DNA of 31,831 nt. It comes from a virus. A program made the position numbers and the translations under genes. Shown piece by piece: positions 23,773 to 30,240 of the stretch. The DNA lies in IMG/VR virus record IMGVR_UViG_3300048930_000121, positions 1 through 31,831 of that record; one strand, 5' to 3'. Numbering within the stretch: the first letter of the stretch is position 1; every line of letters starts with the position of its first letter. The notes below the pieces were generated by a model. It did no database searches and was not told where the DNA came from. It saw nothing but the letters and a program-made list of their open reading frames with translations.

Positions 23773-24250
23773 CGTCAGACTCCTTCGGGGCCTGGTGCGT
23801 TGCCGTGGGTAGGCCGGGTTTCGCTCGCTCATACGGGATGAGTCGATACCGCGTTCCGACCGAAGCCAGAGCTTGCACGTGTTTGCCCGCGTTGATGACG
23901 TTTCGTTCGTGGAGGGCGCGTTCGTCGGCTGTCAGTTGCGTGACATCGACCTCAAGCTGTCGCCGGTGCTCTCGCACCGCCTGTTTGAGCCGCTGGTGGA
24001 CCATGTTGAACGTGTGAGCGGACGCCTCGGCATCAGTCAGGATGCGGAGCGTTGACAGCTCGGACACGATCACCACCGGACGGCCGCGAATTCGAAGCTG
24101 TTGGACGATCTCGTCGCGCAGCTGGAGTGCTGCTAGCCGGAACTCCGCGCCGGGGCACTTGGCCTGTCGCCATCGTTCGATGACATCGGCCTCGATCACA
24201 CTGCCCTTTTCGAGCCGGTCGAAGTCCACAGGGAACCGAGTCGCGTCCAT
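23636..24250 (-). CDS. Hypothetical early protein with array-type leader C
   Basis: 204 residues from ATG at 24250, with GGAGG six bases before it. The first 150 residues are helical and regular (FRLAALQLRDEIVQQLRIRG, then AHTFNMVHQRLKQAVREHRR, then LTADERALHERNVINAGKHV). The last 45 residues overlap the next gene in another frame and are Arg/Glu/Pro-rich, so the natural end is unsure; a lost upstream stop is possible. Function unknown. It is preceded by array C and a GAAA hairpin. Confidence 0.65.
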   Translation of the reverse strand: MDATRFPVDFDRLEKGSVIEADVIERWRQAKCPGAEFRLAALQLRDEIVQQLRIRGRPVVIVSELSTLRILTDAEASAHTFNMVHQRLKQAVREHRRQLEVDVTQLTADERALHERNVINAGKHVQALASVGTRYRLIPYERAKPGLPTATHQAPKESDDVREDRIPDRGSGTAPDAQRPAGRPAQPDVQGTEARQREEEEDRG

Positions 24251-24270
24251 CACAGACCTCCGTAAGGCCG

Positions 24271-24292
24271 ACGACGATCTTTCAACCGCCGC
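24271..24292 (-). promoter_or_regulatory. Leader hairpin C (GAAA tetraloop)
   Basis: On the coding strand GCGGCGGTT pairs with GATCGTCGT over 9 bp with several G-T pairs, closed by GAAA. It lies between array C and the GGAGG ribosome binding site of the 204-residue gene. It lacks the inner mismatch of hairpins A and B. Confidence 0.5.
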
Positions 24293-24298
24293 CGGCGT

Positions 24299-24363
24299 CC
24301 TTGCCTTGCCTCGCCGCGCCATGCCATGCCGAGCATGGCCTCGCCGCGCCGTGCCCCGCCATG
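24299..24363 (-). repeat. Pentamer array C, (CNNGG)13
   Basis: Thirteen units on the coding strand: CATGG, CGGGG, CACGG, CGCGG, CGAGG, CCATG, CTCGG, CATGG, CATGG, CGCGG, CGAGG, CAAGG, CAAGG. It again ends CAAGG CAAGG. Part of the 308-base gene-free stretch 24251-24558, whose other half holds three hairpins. Confidence 0.8.
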
Positions 24364-24387
24364 CTTCACGAGCCTTCCGGCTCATCC

Positions 24388-24477
24388 CCCAAGTCGCGGG
24401 TTTCCCGCGACTTGGGAGTGCGGGGCCTGCTGACTTGAGGCCAGGCCCCGCGTCGACGGCGGTCGGACCATCCGACC
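24388..24477. other. Structured gene-free region with three hairpins
   Basis: Three inverted repeats in a row: a perfect 13-bp stem with loop TTT (24388-24416), an 8-bp stem CGGGGCCT/AGGCCCCG with a 14-base loop (24421-24450), and GGTCGG-ACCAT-CCGACC (24461-24477), the last flanked by GTCGAC copies. No T-run follows the long stem on either strand, so it is not a standard terminator. No convincing gene covers 24251-24558. A structured RNA, an origin or a processing site are all possible. Confidence 0.55.
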
Positions 24478-24558
24478 AGGCGTCGACCAGCGACAACCAC
24501 ACACCCGCCCCGCCGCCGCACGTTCGCCCTGGAGTCGCTCTCCATGCGGCAACGTGTC

Positions 24559-24828
24559 TCACTCACGCTGCGCTTCATGCGCTGACCTGGACTCGACGGC
24601 GGGGCCGATGGGTGGTTCCACGATCGTTGGAGTACTGGCCGGCAGTTCTTTGAGCCGGATTCCGGGGTGAGCTAGAAGCGTCCGACCAAACGCCTTGTGA
24701 ATGGCGTGGCAGTCACTCGCGTGCCTGCAAGCCGGGACACTTTCGGCCAGCCCCTCGAGCCGCTTGAGGGCTTCGAGAACCGCCCAGACGGCGTTTCCGT
24801 AGGTCAGCAATCGATCCGAGCGCTTCAT
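24559..24828 (-). CDS. Hypothetical protein, 89 residues
   Basis: ATG at 24828 with GAGGAAG immediately upstream. Helical first half (LLTYGNAVWAVLEALKRLEG), then CRHASDCHAIHKAFGRTL with two Cys and several His that might bind metal, and a Pro-rich tail. No family recognised. It starts 24 bases past the tRNA-like element. Confidence 0.6.
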   Translation of the reverse strand: MKRSDRLLTYGNAVWAVLEALKRLEGLAESVPACRHASDCHAIHKAFGRTLLAHPGIRLKELPASTPTIVEPPIGPAVESRSAHEAQRE

Positions 24829-24852
24829 GCCTTCCTCGTGTCAGCAATCCAA

Positions 24853-24939
24853 TGCACCCGGCAGGACTCGAACCTGCGACCCGTGGCGTACACAGCGTCA
24901 AGCCGACGCCACGTTGTCATTCCATCAGACCGCGGGTGC
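24853..24939 (-). tRNA. tRNA-like element with an expanded anticodon arm
   Basis: 87 bases. The acceptor stem GCACCCG/CGGGTGC is perfect with discriminator A and no encoded CCA. The T-arm GCAGG-TTCGAGT-CCTGC is canonical. The D-arm (GTC TGATGGAAT GAC) carries the GG pair. The anticodon arm is abnormal: CGTGGCGT pairs with ACGCCACG for 8 bp around a 16-base loop, so a standard 5-bp stem would leave a 22-base loop, 15 more than normal. A rival fold (GGCGT/ACGCT with loop CGGCTTG) lacks U33 and leaves five unpaired bases after the D-arm. No anticodon can be assigned, so decoding is doubtful. Confidence 0.6.
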
Positions 24940-24960
24940 GGTGCCGGTCTTTCCCGACTG

Positions 24961-25158
24961 TCACGCCCGCGCCGGTCGATCGATCCGACGCGCCGCTTCC
25001 AACTCGTTCGCCCTCGCCCGTCGTTCGGGGCTGATCCGACGCGTTCCAGTCAGCCTGCGCGAGGCCAGGATCGACCGCAGCGAGTCGGTCATGCCCCGCA
25101 AGCGGATCTCGCTCAGTGATGCCACGTCGAAGTTGTCGCCCAGGTCGTCCTGTCTCAC
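24961..25158 (-). CDS. Small hypothetical protein, 65 residues
   Basis: GTG at 25158 follows GGGAGG at a six-base spacing, so I prefer it to the TTG at 25182. The product is basic and helical (DVASLSEIRLRGMTDSLRSI, then SPERRARANELEAARRID). No family recognised. It lies between the 88-residue gene and the tRNA-like element, with 21 bases to the latter. Confidence 0.5.
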   Translation of the reverse strand: MRQDDLGDNFDVASLSEIRLRGMTDSLRSILASRRLTGTRRISPERRARANELEAARRIDRPARA

Positions 25159-25188
25159 AGTCGTCCTCCCGTCCGATGGCAACCCTGT

Positions 25189-25455
25189 TCACCGATCCGG
25201 ATCGATCGCGATCGCCTTGCACCGCTCGTTGAGCTCGCGGCAGAAGTCGTCGAACCCACGCATGAACTCGCGCGATCGCTCCCACGGCCAGGGGTCTACT
25301 TTCCACTTCGCGTTGGCCCGGCTGGTCCCGAACGCGGCTTCACGCCGACCCTCTTCGTAGGCGACCTGCAGCGGGTCGGGCCGTTTTGTCCCCGGAGCCG
25401 TCCTCTGGAGAGCGACCATCGGCCTGGCCTCGCGGTGGTGAATCGTCTGGTTCAT
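25189..25455 (-). CDS. Hypothetical protein, 88 residues
   Basis: ATG overlaps the stop of the preceding gene (ATGA) and has GGAGGAACG in front. VAYEEGRREAAFG followed by NAKWKVDPWPWERSREFMRGFDDF resembles the short ribosome-modulation-factor-like phage proteins with the pattern A...G...A..G....PY......W..GF. That resemblance is loose, so I leave function open. Confidence 0.6.
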   Translation of the reverse strand: MNQTIHHREARPMVALQRTAPGTKRPDPLQVAYEEGRREAAFGTSRANAKWKVDPWPWERSREFMRGFDDFCRELNERCKAIAIDPDR

Positions 25456-25775
25456 CGTTCCTCCGGAATGGGTGTCGGCGTGTCGTTGTAAAGCTGTCGG
25501 AGAGCCTTCATTTCGCGGTCGAGCGTCGCTTCCAGCCCAGCGATGATGTCGGAACAGAGTCGGTAGTGAGCCTCGGGCGAGTCTCGGTAAGAGACCTCGG
25601 TGGCGAGATGGGGCTCAGAGTCGGAAAACAGGTGCAGCAGCCGTTCGCCCGGTTGGTTGCGCAGATTGATCCAGGCTTCCAGTCGCCTCAGCAGCACCGA
25701 AACCTTCTTGAGCTGCTCGGACCGAGCGGCCACGCTCTTCAGTTCGCGGTCGATGTCTTGCGGCGTGAGCTTCAA
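25452..25775 (-). CDS. Hypothetical protein, 107 residues
   Basis: TTG overlaps the TGA of the XRE gene (TTGA), implying coupled translation. Helical throughout (RELKSVAARSEQLKKVSVLL, then RLCSDIIAGLEATLDREMKAL), probably a small coiled-coil or helical bundle. No family recognised. First gene after the regulator in the early run. Confidence 0.55.
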   Translation of the reverse strand: MKLTPQDIDRELKSVAARSEQLKKVSVLLRRLEAWINLRNQPGERLLHLFSDSEPHLATEVSYRDSPEAHYRLCSDIIAGLEATLDREMKALRQLYNDTPTPIPEER

Positions 25776-26032
25776 GCGGCACCGCCGATCTGCACCGGCA
25801 TGGGCATGGGCACAAGCACCTTGGTCAGCTCGAACGGCGCGACGCCAATGGCTTCGGCCAGCTTCGGGTACTGGTGGGGTTGCGGGAGATACTTACCGGC
25901 TTCCCATGCACTCACGGTTGTCTGCGTCACGCCGATCCGTTCGGCCAGGACCTCTTGCGAGAGCCCAGCGGCGAGACGCAGCCTCTTCAAGGTCTTCATA
26001 AACTCGTAGTTGGCGGATGCCTGCTCGCTCAT
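25772..26032 (-). CDS. XRE-family HTH regulator (repressor or Cro-like)
   Basis: 86 residues. LKRLRLAAGLSQEVLAERIGVTQTTVSAWEAGKYLPQPHQYPKLAEAIGV is a complete XRE/HTH_3 domain with the SQEVLA helix and VTQTTVSAWE recognition helix. No protease-type C-terminal domain is present. Because it is transcribed with the early lytic genes, it may be a Cro-like regulator. Equally, a small CI-like repressor is possible. Its promoter (26041-26069) would give a nearly leaderless message, as for lambda cI. Confidence 0.85.
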   Translation of the reverse strand: MSEQASANYEFMKTLKRLRLAAGLSQEVLAERIGVTQTTVSAWEAGKYLPQPHQYPKLAEAIGVAPFELTKVLVPMPMPVQIGGAA

Positions 26033-26040
26033 TTCCAGCA

Positions 26041-26069
26041 GTTATCCCAATGGAACCAGCAGAAGTCAA
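26041..26069 (-). promoter_or_regulatory. Sigma70-type promoter of the XRE gene
   Basis: On the minus strand TTGACT (-35), a 17-base spacer and GATAAC (-10), followed eight bases later by the ATG. Transcription should begin at or one or two bases before the start codon. There is no room for a Shine-Dalgarno sequence, so translation would be leaderless or nearly so. Confidence 0.55.
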
Positions 26070-26071
26070 CA

Positions 26072-26091
26072 GGATTAAAGCGGATTCAAGC
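26072..26091. promoter_or_regulatory. Tandem 10-bp repeats, candidate operator
   Basis: GGATTAAAGC and GGATTCAAGC follow each other directly on the plus strand. An inverted near-match GGATAAC forms the -10 of the XRE promoter. Located between the two divergent regulators, they are the best operator candidates in the window. Confidence 0.45.
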
Positions 26092-26145
26092 GGGAAAGAT
26101 TTCCACGCGAAGGCAACGGCTGGTAGTAACTTGAGTTGCGTGTCA

Positions 26146-26601
26146 ATGATTTCGCGAGACGAATCCAAGCGACTGGCGACGGCTGTGATCCAGCTGTCGG
26201 CGAACAGGTCTGAGCTCGCCCGGATGCTCGATTCCGACCGTGAGACCGTTGCTAAGGTGCTCAACCACGAATCGATCTCGGTGGCGAAGGCGACTCAGAT
26301 GTGGGAGCATCTGAATGCGGTGAAGTCGCTTAAGCGTCAGACCACGATCGAAGTCCCGGTCTTGCTCGAGCCAATGGTTCGCGAGATTGTCGCGTCGATC
26401 ATCAAGCACTGGTCGAGCCCGCAGTCATCAAGCGAGACAGGTGGCGTCAACATGGCAGAGTCGTCGCGCCCGCCGCTGCGATTAGCCAGTGACGTCGCTT
26501 CGTCGTTGGCGGCGCGGTCGCAAGGGCAACCGTCGACCAAGTCGCAGCGGGACGAAGCCACCAGAGACAAGAATCGAAAGCCGGGCCCGCGCCCGGAGTA
26601 A
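26146..26601 (+). CDS. HTH-like protein, divergent from XRE regulator
   Basis: 151 residues from ATG at 26146; GTG two codons earlier is also possible, and neither has a Shine-Dalgarno sequence. RSELARMLDSDRETVAKVLNHESISVAKATQMWEHLN looks like a degenerate helix-turn-helix. The second half is Ser-rich and unstructured, ending KNRKPGPRPE. Only this gene and the next are on the plus strand. By analogy with lambdoid layout, the gene opposing the early operon would be the lysogeny repressor, so it competes with the XRE protein for that role. Confidence 0.6.
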   Translation: MISRDESKRLATAVIQLSANRSELARMLDSDRETVAKVLNHESISVAKATQMWEHLNAVKSLKRQTTIEVPVLLEPMVREIVASIIKHWSSPQSSSETGGVNMAESSRPPLRLASDVASSLAARSQGQPSTKSQRDEATRDKNRKPGPRPE

Positions 26602-26610
26602 GGGGTCGCG

Positions 26611-27714
26611 ATGAAGTGGCGAATCGAAGGTGCGTGGAGAGAGAACGGCGAAGACGCAGAGCTGATCGTCGAGGCGGTCGATGCGTCAGCCGCGCAGGCG
26701 ATCGCATCCAAGAAAGGGCTGCTTGTGGCGTCGGTTGTGCCCCTGGGCGGTGCCATGCCCTACGCCAGCTCCCCGGTGATCATCAACAACACCGAGCCGT
26801 CGCGCGGCGTTTCCGGTCTCGGGATTGCTGCGTTGGTACTGGGGATCATCTCGTGCCTCGTGGCGTGGGTGCCCTTTGTGGGGGTCGTCAGCCTTCCGAT
26901 TTCGCTGATCGGTTTGTTGCTCGGTGTCATCGGCATCACCATCGCAGCGGCTTCGAAACGCCAAAGCATGGCGATGGCGGTGGCCGGCTCGATCGTGTGC
27001 GTCGTGGCCATTGGACTTGTCCTGGCACTGACCGTGCTTCCGTTGGGGGCTGTAGTGACGGCCGCTGGAAGCGCCGCCCAGAACCGGCCGACGACGTCTG
27101 CGACCGTTCCCGCACCGCCCGTTACGCCGCCGCCGGCGGTTTCGTTCGCGCCTGATCCGGTTGGTGAGGTGCCTCCGGCAGAACAGCCCCCAGCCGCGGA
27201 CGCGCCGGCCGTGATTCCCGACGAGAATCCGCTCGTTGTCGACGCTTCGAAGTCCCGATCCATTGAGGTCGGCGATGTCCGAGTGACGCTGGAAGGCGTT
27301 TGGAAGAGCAGGCCGTCGTTCAGCCGTTACGGCGACACGGTGACCGGGGCAGACGACAACTTGATCATTGACGTGACCATCAGCAATCTCGCCACGACTC
27401 GTCGCCTGTCTTACCGCCCCTGGATGGATGATCCGAGGTTTGGCGAAGAAGTGATGACGCTGCGCGATGAGCATGACAATCTGTACCGGCGAATCAGCAT
27501 GGGCTTTGGATCGTTCCCGGCGGGCGGGGTTGAAGATCCCGACAGCGTCAATCCGGGGGTCGGCCTTCGCGATCGATTCGTGTTTGAAGTCCCGATTGAC
27601 GCCGCCCAAAGGCTTCGTTTGAAGCTTCCGCTGTCCTACGTTGGCGGTGATGGTGAGGCGGTGTTTGAGATCCCGCGTTCGATGATCAGCGTGAGTCCGC
27701 CGCCGCGCATTTGA
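26611..27714 (+). CDS. Membrane protein with DUF4190-like and DUF4352-like parts (moron)
   Basis: 367 residues. Residues 1-47 form a small alpha/beta domain (MKWRIEGAWRENGEDAELIV, then AIASKKGLLVASVVPLGG) that I associate with planctomycete membrane proteins. Residues about 69-114 give two hydrophobic segments and about 118-152 a third. A Pro-rich linker (155-205) leads to a beta-sandwich like DUF4352 (EVGDVRVTLEGVWKS, then NLIIDVTISNLATTRRLSY). It lies beside the immunity genes, on the lysogenic strand, so lysogenic conversion or superinfection exclusion is a reasonable inference. Its 3' end overlaps the convergent peptidase gene by 29 bases. Confidence 0.72.
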   Translation: MKWRIEGAWRENGEDAELIVEAVDASAAQAIASKKGLLVASVVPLGGAMPYASSPVIINNTEPSRGVSGLGIAALVLGIISCLVAWVPFVGVVSLPISLIGLLLGVIGITIAAASKRQSMAMAVAGSIVCVVAIGLVLALTVLPLGAVVTAAGSAAQNRPTTSATVPAPPVTPPPAVSFAPDPVGEVPPAEQPPAADAPAVIPDENPLVVDASKSRSIEVGDVRVTLEGVWKSRPSFSRYGDTVTGADDNLIIDVTISNLATTRRLSYRPWMDDPRFGEEVMTLRDEHDNLYRRISMGFGSFPAGGVEDPDSVNPGVGLRDRFVFEVPIDAAQRLRLKLPLSYVGGDGEAVFEIPRSMISVSPPPRI

Positions 27715-28264
27715 CCACCACCCCCGGCAGGTACACCCCGGTCGGCAGGCCCGACGCCGTGACGACCTCGCGCCAGCGGGTCTTTCGCCCGCACGCGTCG
27801 CACTGCATCGACCGCTCGGCCACCGGACGACCCAGCTCCGGATCGATTGCGGCCGGTCCCTGTTCGATGCTGCCGATCATGATCGTCGCATCGCACACCG
27901 GGCAGGTGACGCGGTCCAGGTAGATCACGCCCGAGCCCGTCGCTTCCGTCGCCGCCGGCGGTTCCATGCTCATCAGCGCCGCAGTCCCGCCCTGGGCGTC
28001 GATCTGATCGCCCAGCGCCGCCGCGGCCTCGAACACGACGGCGTGCTCTTCTTCGTCGCGTGGAATGGCGCCGCGGTGGTAGACGATCGCGTGGGCCAGC
28101 TCGTGCATGAGCAGCCGCTTCCGCTGGTCGCGGGGTGCGTCCGGGCTGATCCGGATCCGCCTGGCGTGGTAGTCGATCGCCGCATCCCTGCAGAGCCCGT
28201 CGATGACGATCGCGGTCCGTGCGATCTCGACCCGGTAGGCATTTCCCGACACGTTGATCTGCAT
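27686..28264 (-). CDS. HExxH metallopeptidase with C-terminal zinc ribbon, ImmA/IrrE-like
   Basis: 192 residues. The active site helix is LLMHELAHAIVYHRG (H54, E55, H58) with downstream acidic residues (EEEHAVVFEAA) that may supply the third ligand. C121-x2-C124 and C155-x2-C158 form a likely zinc ribbon. ImmA/IrrE-type peptidases cut phage repressors to trigger induction, and this gene sits beside the immunity region. The ribbon is not part of the classic ImmA layout. The substrate is unknown. No Shine-Dalgarno sequence precedes the ATG. It follows the late terminator, so it needs its own promoter. Confidence 0.72.
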   Translation of the reverse strand: MQINVSGNAYRVEIARTAIVIDGLCRDAAIDYHARRIRISPDAPRDQRKRLLMHELAHAIVYHRGAIPRDEEEHAVVFEAAAALGDQIDAQGGTAALMSMEPPAATEATGSGVIYLDRVTCPVCDATIMIGSIEQGPAAIDPELGRPVAERSMQCDACGRKTRWREVVTASGLPTGVYLPGVVVKCAAADSR

Positions 28265-28315
28265 GCGTTGTACGGTATCTGTAAGGGTGACAACCTAGTG
28301 ACATGGGGGCATGAG

Positions 28316-28338
28316 AAAACCCCGCCGGGCGGGCGGGG
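28316..28338 (-). terminator. Rho-independent terminator of the glycosyltransferase operon
   Basis: On the minus strand CCCCGCC-CGCCC-GGCGGGG forms a 7-bp GC stem with a five-base loop, followed at once by TTTTCT. It is 30 bases past the stop of the last glycosyltransferase gene. It separates the virion/glycan operon from the peptidase gene. Confidence 0.8.
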
Positions 28339-28367
28339 CGAGAGGCAAACCGGGTTGGATGATCGGG

Positions 28368-29027
28368 TTACGCGGGCCAGCGTCCGCCGCTGACGGCGAA
28401 CTCGCGGACCAGACGCTCGAACGTCGCCTTGTCCTGGGCGTACAGCGTTGGATCCTCGTTTCGCTGCATCAACGCGTCGTCGTTCTCGGCCTTCCACCGA
28501 TGCTCGGCGACGTGACGCTTGACCATCTTGAGTCTGCCCCAGGCCTGCAGGGCGTGCTGTTGGAAGTTGTCGGCGTACACCGACTCGAACGCCGGATGAT
28601 AGATGCGCCCGCGCATGCGTTGGACCACGGCCCGTCCCAGGATCGGCAGCGTGCAGAGTCGCTGTTGTCGGCCGTCGGGGTACCAGAGGGCGGCATCGGG
28701 CGTCGGCAGGTCGAGCCGGATCATCTCGTCCCAGCCCTGGACCAGAGGTACCATGTCGTCGGCGATGACCACGACGACGTCCCAGTCGCCGGCGGTTTCG
28801 AGGTCGCGGTTGATCGCCTCGATCTTGTTGCGACTTCGACCGATGACGGGCCTGATGCCCCGGTCCGAGCAGACCCGCCGATAGGCTGACAGCTCCGCAT
28901 CATCCTCGTCGAGCGACACGAGCACGTCGGCCCGGGTCGGGTCTGCCAGCCGGGTGATCCAGGCGTCGAGCGTCTGGGCGAACAGTTTCGGGCGTGACCG
29001 CGACGGGTACTTGATGAGCAGTCTCAT
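28368..29027 (-). CDS. Glycosyltransferase-like protein (GT-A type)
   Basis: 219 residues from ATG at 29027, overlapping the FkbM stop (ATGA). The start MRLLIKYPSRSRPKLFAQTL, the strand RADVLVSLDEDD and the core VVVVIADDMVPLVQGWDEMI near 84-103 are as in GT-A enzymes, with ADD in the place of the DxD metal site. The C-terminal part (HPAFESVYADNFQQHALQ, then HRWKAENDDAL) resembles the end of phage-borne glycosyltransferases. Substrate unknown. Last gene before the terminator. Confidence 0.7.
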   Translation of the reverse strand: MRLLIKYPSRSRPKLFAQTLDAWITRLADPTRADVLVSLDEDDAELSAYRRVCSDRGIRPVIGRSRNKIEAINRDLETAGDWDVVVVIADDMVPLVQGWDEMIRLDLPTPDAALWYPDGRQQRLCTLPILGRAVVQRMRGRIYHPAFESVYADNFQQHALQAWGRLKMVKRHVAEHRWKAENDDALMQRNEDPTLYAQDKATFERLVREFAVSGGRWPA

Positions 29028-29629
29028 GGCTTGAGCTCCAGGATCAGGTGCCCGGCGTCGATGGCAGATACCAGCTTGTGGGTGGGAAGGGCCGCGACGA
29101 TCTGTTCGGCGGTCGGTGCCCCGATGTATTCGCCCGCATGGACCTCGGTGGCGATGATCGCCGTCCGGGTCACCAGCTCGCCCAGACCACGCAGGACGAT
29201 CGACTCTGCCCCCTGGACGTCCATCCAGAGCAGGTCGATGGCGTCGATCCCGTGAAGGCGCAGGAGCGTGTCGAGCCGCTGCATGGGCCGCGTGCCCGGC
29301 GTGAAGCTCATCCCGGGGTAGATGTCGCCGATGTTCGGCACGGGCGGGAGTGCCGACCCGCTCCCCGGATGAGCCTGATCGGAGATGTTCCAGACGGTTT
29401 CGCCGTTGGCATCGGCCGCGACGCACTGGTGCCAGTGCCAGCGATCCAGACCCTGCATCGGGCTGGGGCGTTCCGGCTCGATCAGGATGTTGGTCGTGTT
29501 CCCGTTGAACGCCTCGCGGATCCGAAGGGAGTGCCAGCCGTCATAGGCTCCGACGTCGACGACGATCGGGCACGCCCGACCCAGTCGCATGGTGGATGCA
29601 ATCGCCGCCTGCAGAAGAGTGTCGCTCAT
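29024..29629 (-). CDS. FkbM-type methyltransferase
   Basis: 201 residues from ATG at 29629. The SAM site is IVVDVGAYDGWHSL at 22-35. The FkbM signature continues with NTTNILIEPERPSPM, RLDTLLRLHGIDAIDLLWMDVQGAE and AIIATEVHAGEY. Family members O-methylate sugars and other surface molecules. Its overlap with both glycosyltransferases (ATGA at each end) says the three work together, presumably on one glycan. Confidence 0.85.
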   Translation of the reverse strand: MSDTLLQAAIASTMRLGRACPIVVDVGAYDGWHSLRIREAFNGNTTNILIEPERPSPMQGLDRWHWHQCVAADANGETVWNISDQAHPGSGSALPPVPNIGDIYPGMSFTPGTRPMQRLDTLLRLHGIDAIDLLWMDVQGAESIVLRGLGELVTRTAIIATEVHAGEYIGAPTAEQIVAALPTHKLVSAIDAGHLILELKP

Positions 29630-30240
29630 GGTTTGGATGGACCTCCGAGTCCGGTTTGTGACAGGTGGGTGATCTCGTCGGGCCGCTCGCGCCGGAAGTC
29701 GTACTGATAGAGCGGCTCGGCGACGAAGACTTCCGAGAGCAGGTGCGGGTAGACCCGGCGGGCGAAGTCCGAGTCCTCGCCGTGATTCAGCTGGGGGAAT
29801 CCGACCTGCTGGACGATCTCGGTGCGGATCGGGTTGAGGTGGTTGGGGGTGCGGCGGTAGTAGAAGATCGTGCCCGATCGCACCGTTTCGTACTTCTCGT
29901 TTCGAAGGGAGTGGATCGCGTCGGCGGTTCGGTGCCCGTCCTCGTAGCGGGCGACGACGAAACCGACGCAGTCGGGCTCGAGGCGCAGGGCGTCGAGGAT
30001 GCGGGGGACGTAGTGGGGCGCGACCCGGTCGTCGTCGTCGATGAAACAGCACCAGCGGCCGCGGGCCCGGGCGATCATGCGGTTGCGTTTGTCGCCGATG
30101 CTCACTTGTCCGTTGTCGACGTCGACCAGCAGCTCCACGTCGGGCGTGAGCTGGGGATCGAGGATGCTTCGAAGTCGATCGAGGAAGTGGGCGCGAGTCT
30201 GGATCGAACAGACCATCAGGGTGAGCGTGGGCGTGGTCAT
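29626..30240 (-). CDS. Family 2 glycosyltransferase
   Basis: 204 residues from ATG at 30240. LTLMVCSIQTRAHFLDRL begins the GT2 fold, the metal site is in CFIDDDDRVAPHYV (D68-D71), and the catalytic acidic pair lies in NHGEDSDFARRVYP. It transfers a sugar from a nucleotide donor to an unknown acceptor. The start overlaps the stop of the small Cys-x-Cys protein. Confidence 0.85.
   Translation of the reverse strand: MTTPTLTLMVCSIQTRAHFLDRLRSILDPQLTPDVELLVDVDNGQVSIGDKRNRMIARARGRWCCFIDDDDRVAPHYVPRILDALRLEPDCVGFVVARYEDGHRTADAIHSLRNEKYETVRSGTIFYYRRTPNHLNPIRTEIVQQVGFPQLNHGEDSDFARRVYPHLLSEVFVAEPLYQYDFRRERPDEITHLSQTGLGGPSKP

Noticed and set aside
22796-24363. CRISPR array
   Set aside because: Repeats are five bases long with no spacers; they are pentamer arrays.
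24388-24416. 13-bp hairpin as rho-independent terminator
   Set aside because: No T-run follows on either strand, so I call it only a structured element.
24366-24578. 70-residue minus-strand open frame
   Set aside because: It runs through the hairpin cluster, is Arg-rich and lacks a ribosome binding site.
24853-24939. tRNA-Ser with GCT anticodon and long variable arm
   Set aside because: That fold needs five unpaired bases after the D-arm, lacks U33 and breaks a perfect 8-bp stem.
28265-28315. Promoter for the HExxH peptidase gene
   Set aside because: TTGTCA and TACAAC are 15 bases apart and the second nearly touches the ATG; no convincing placement.
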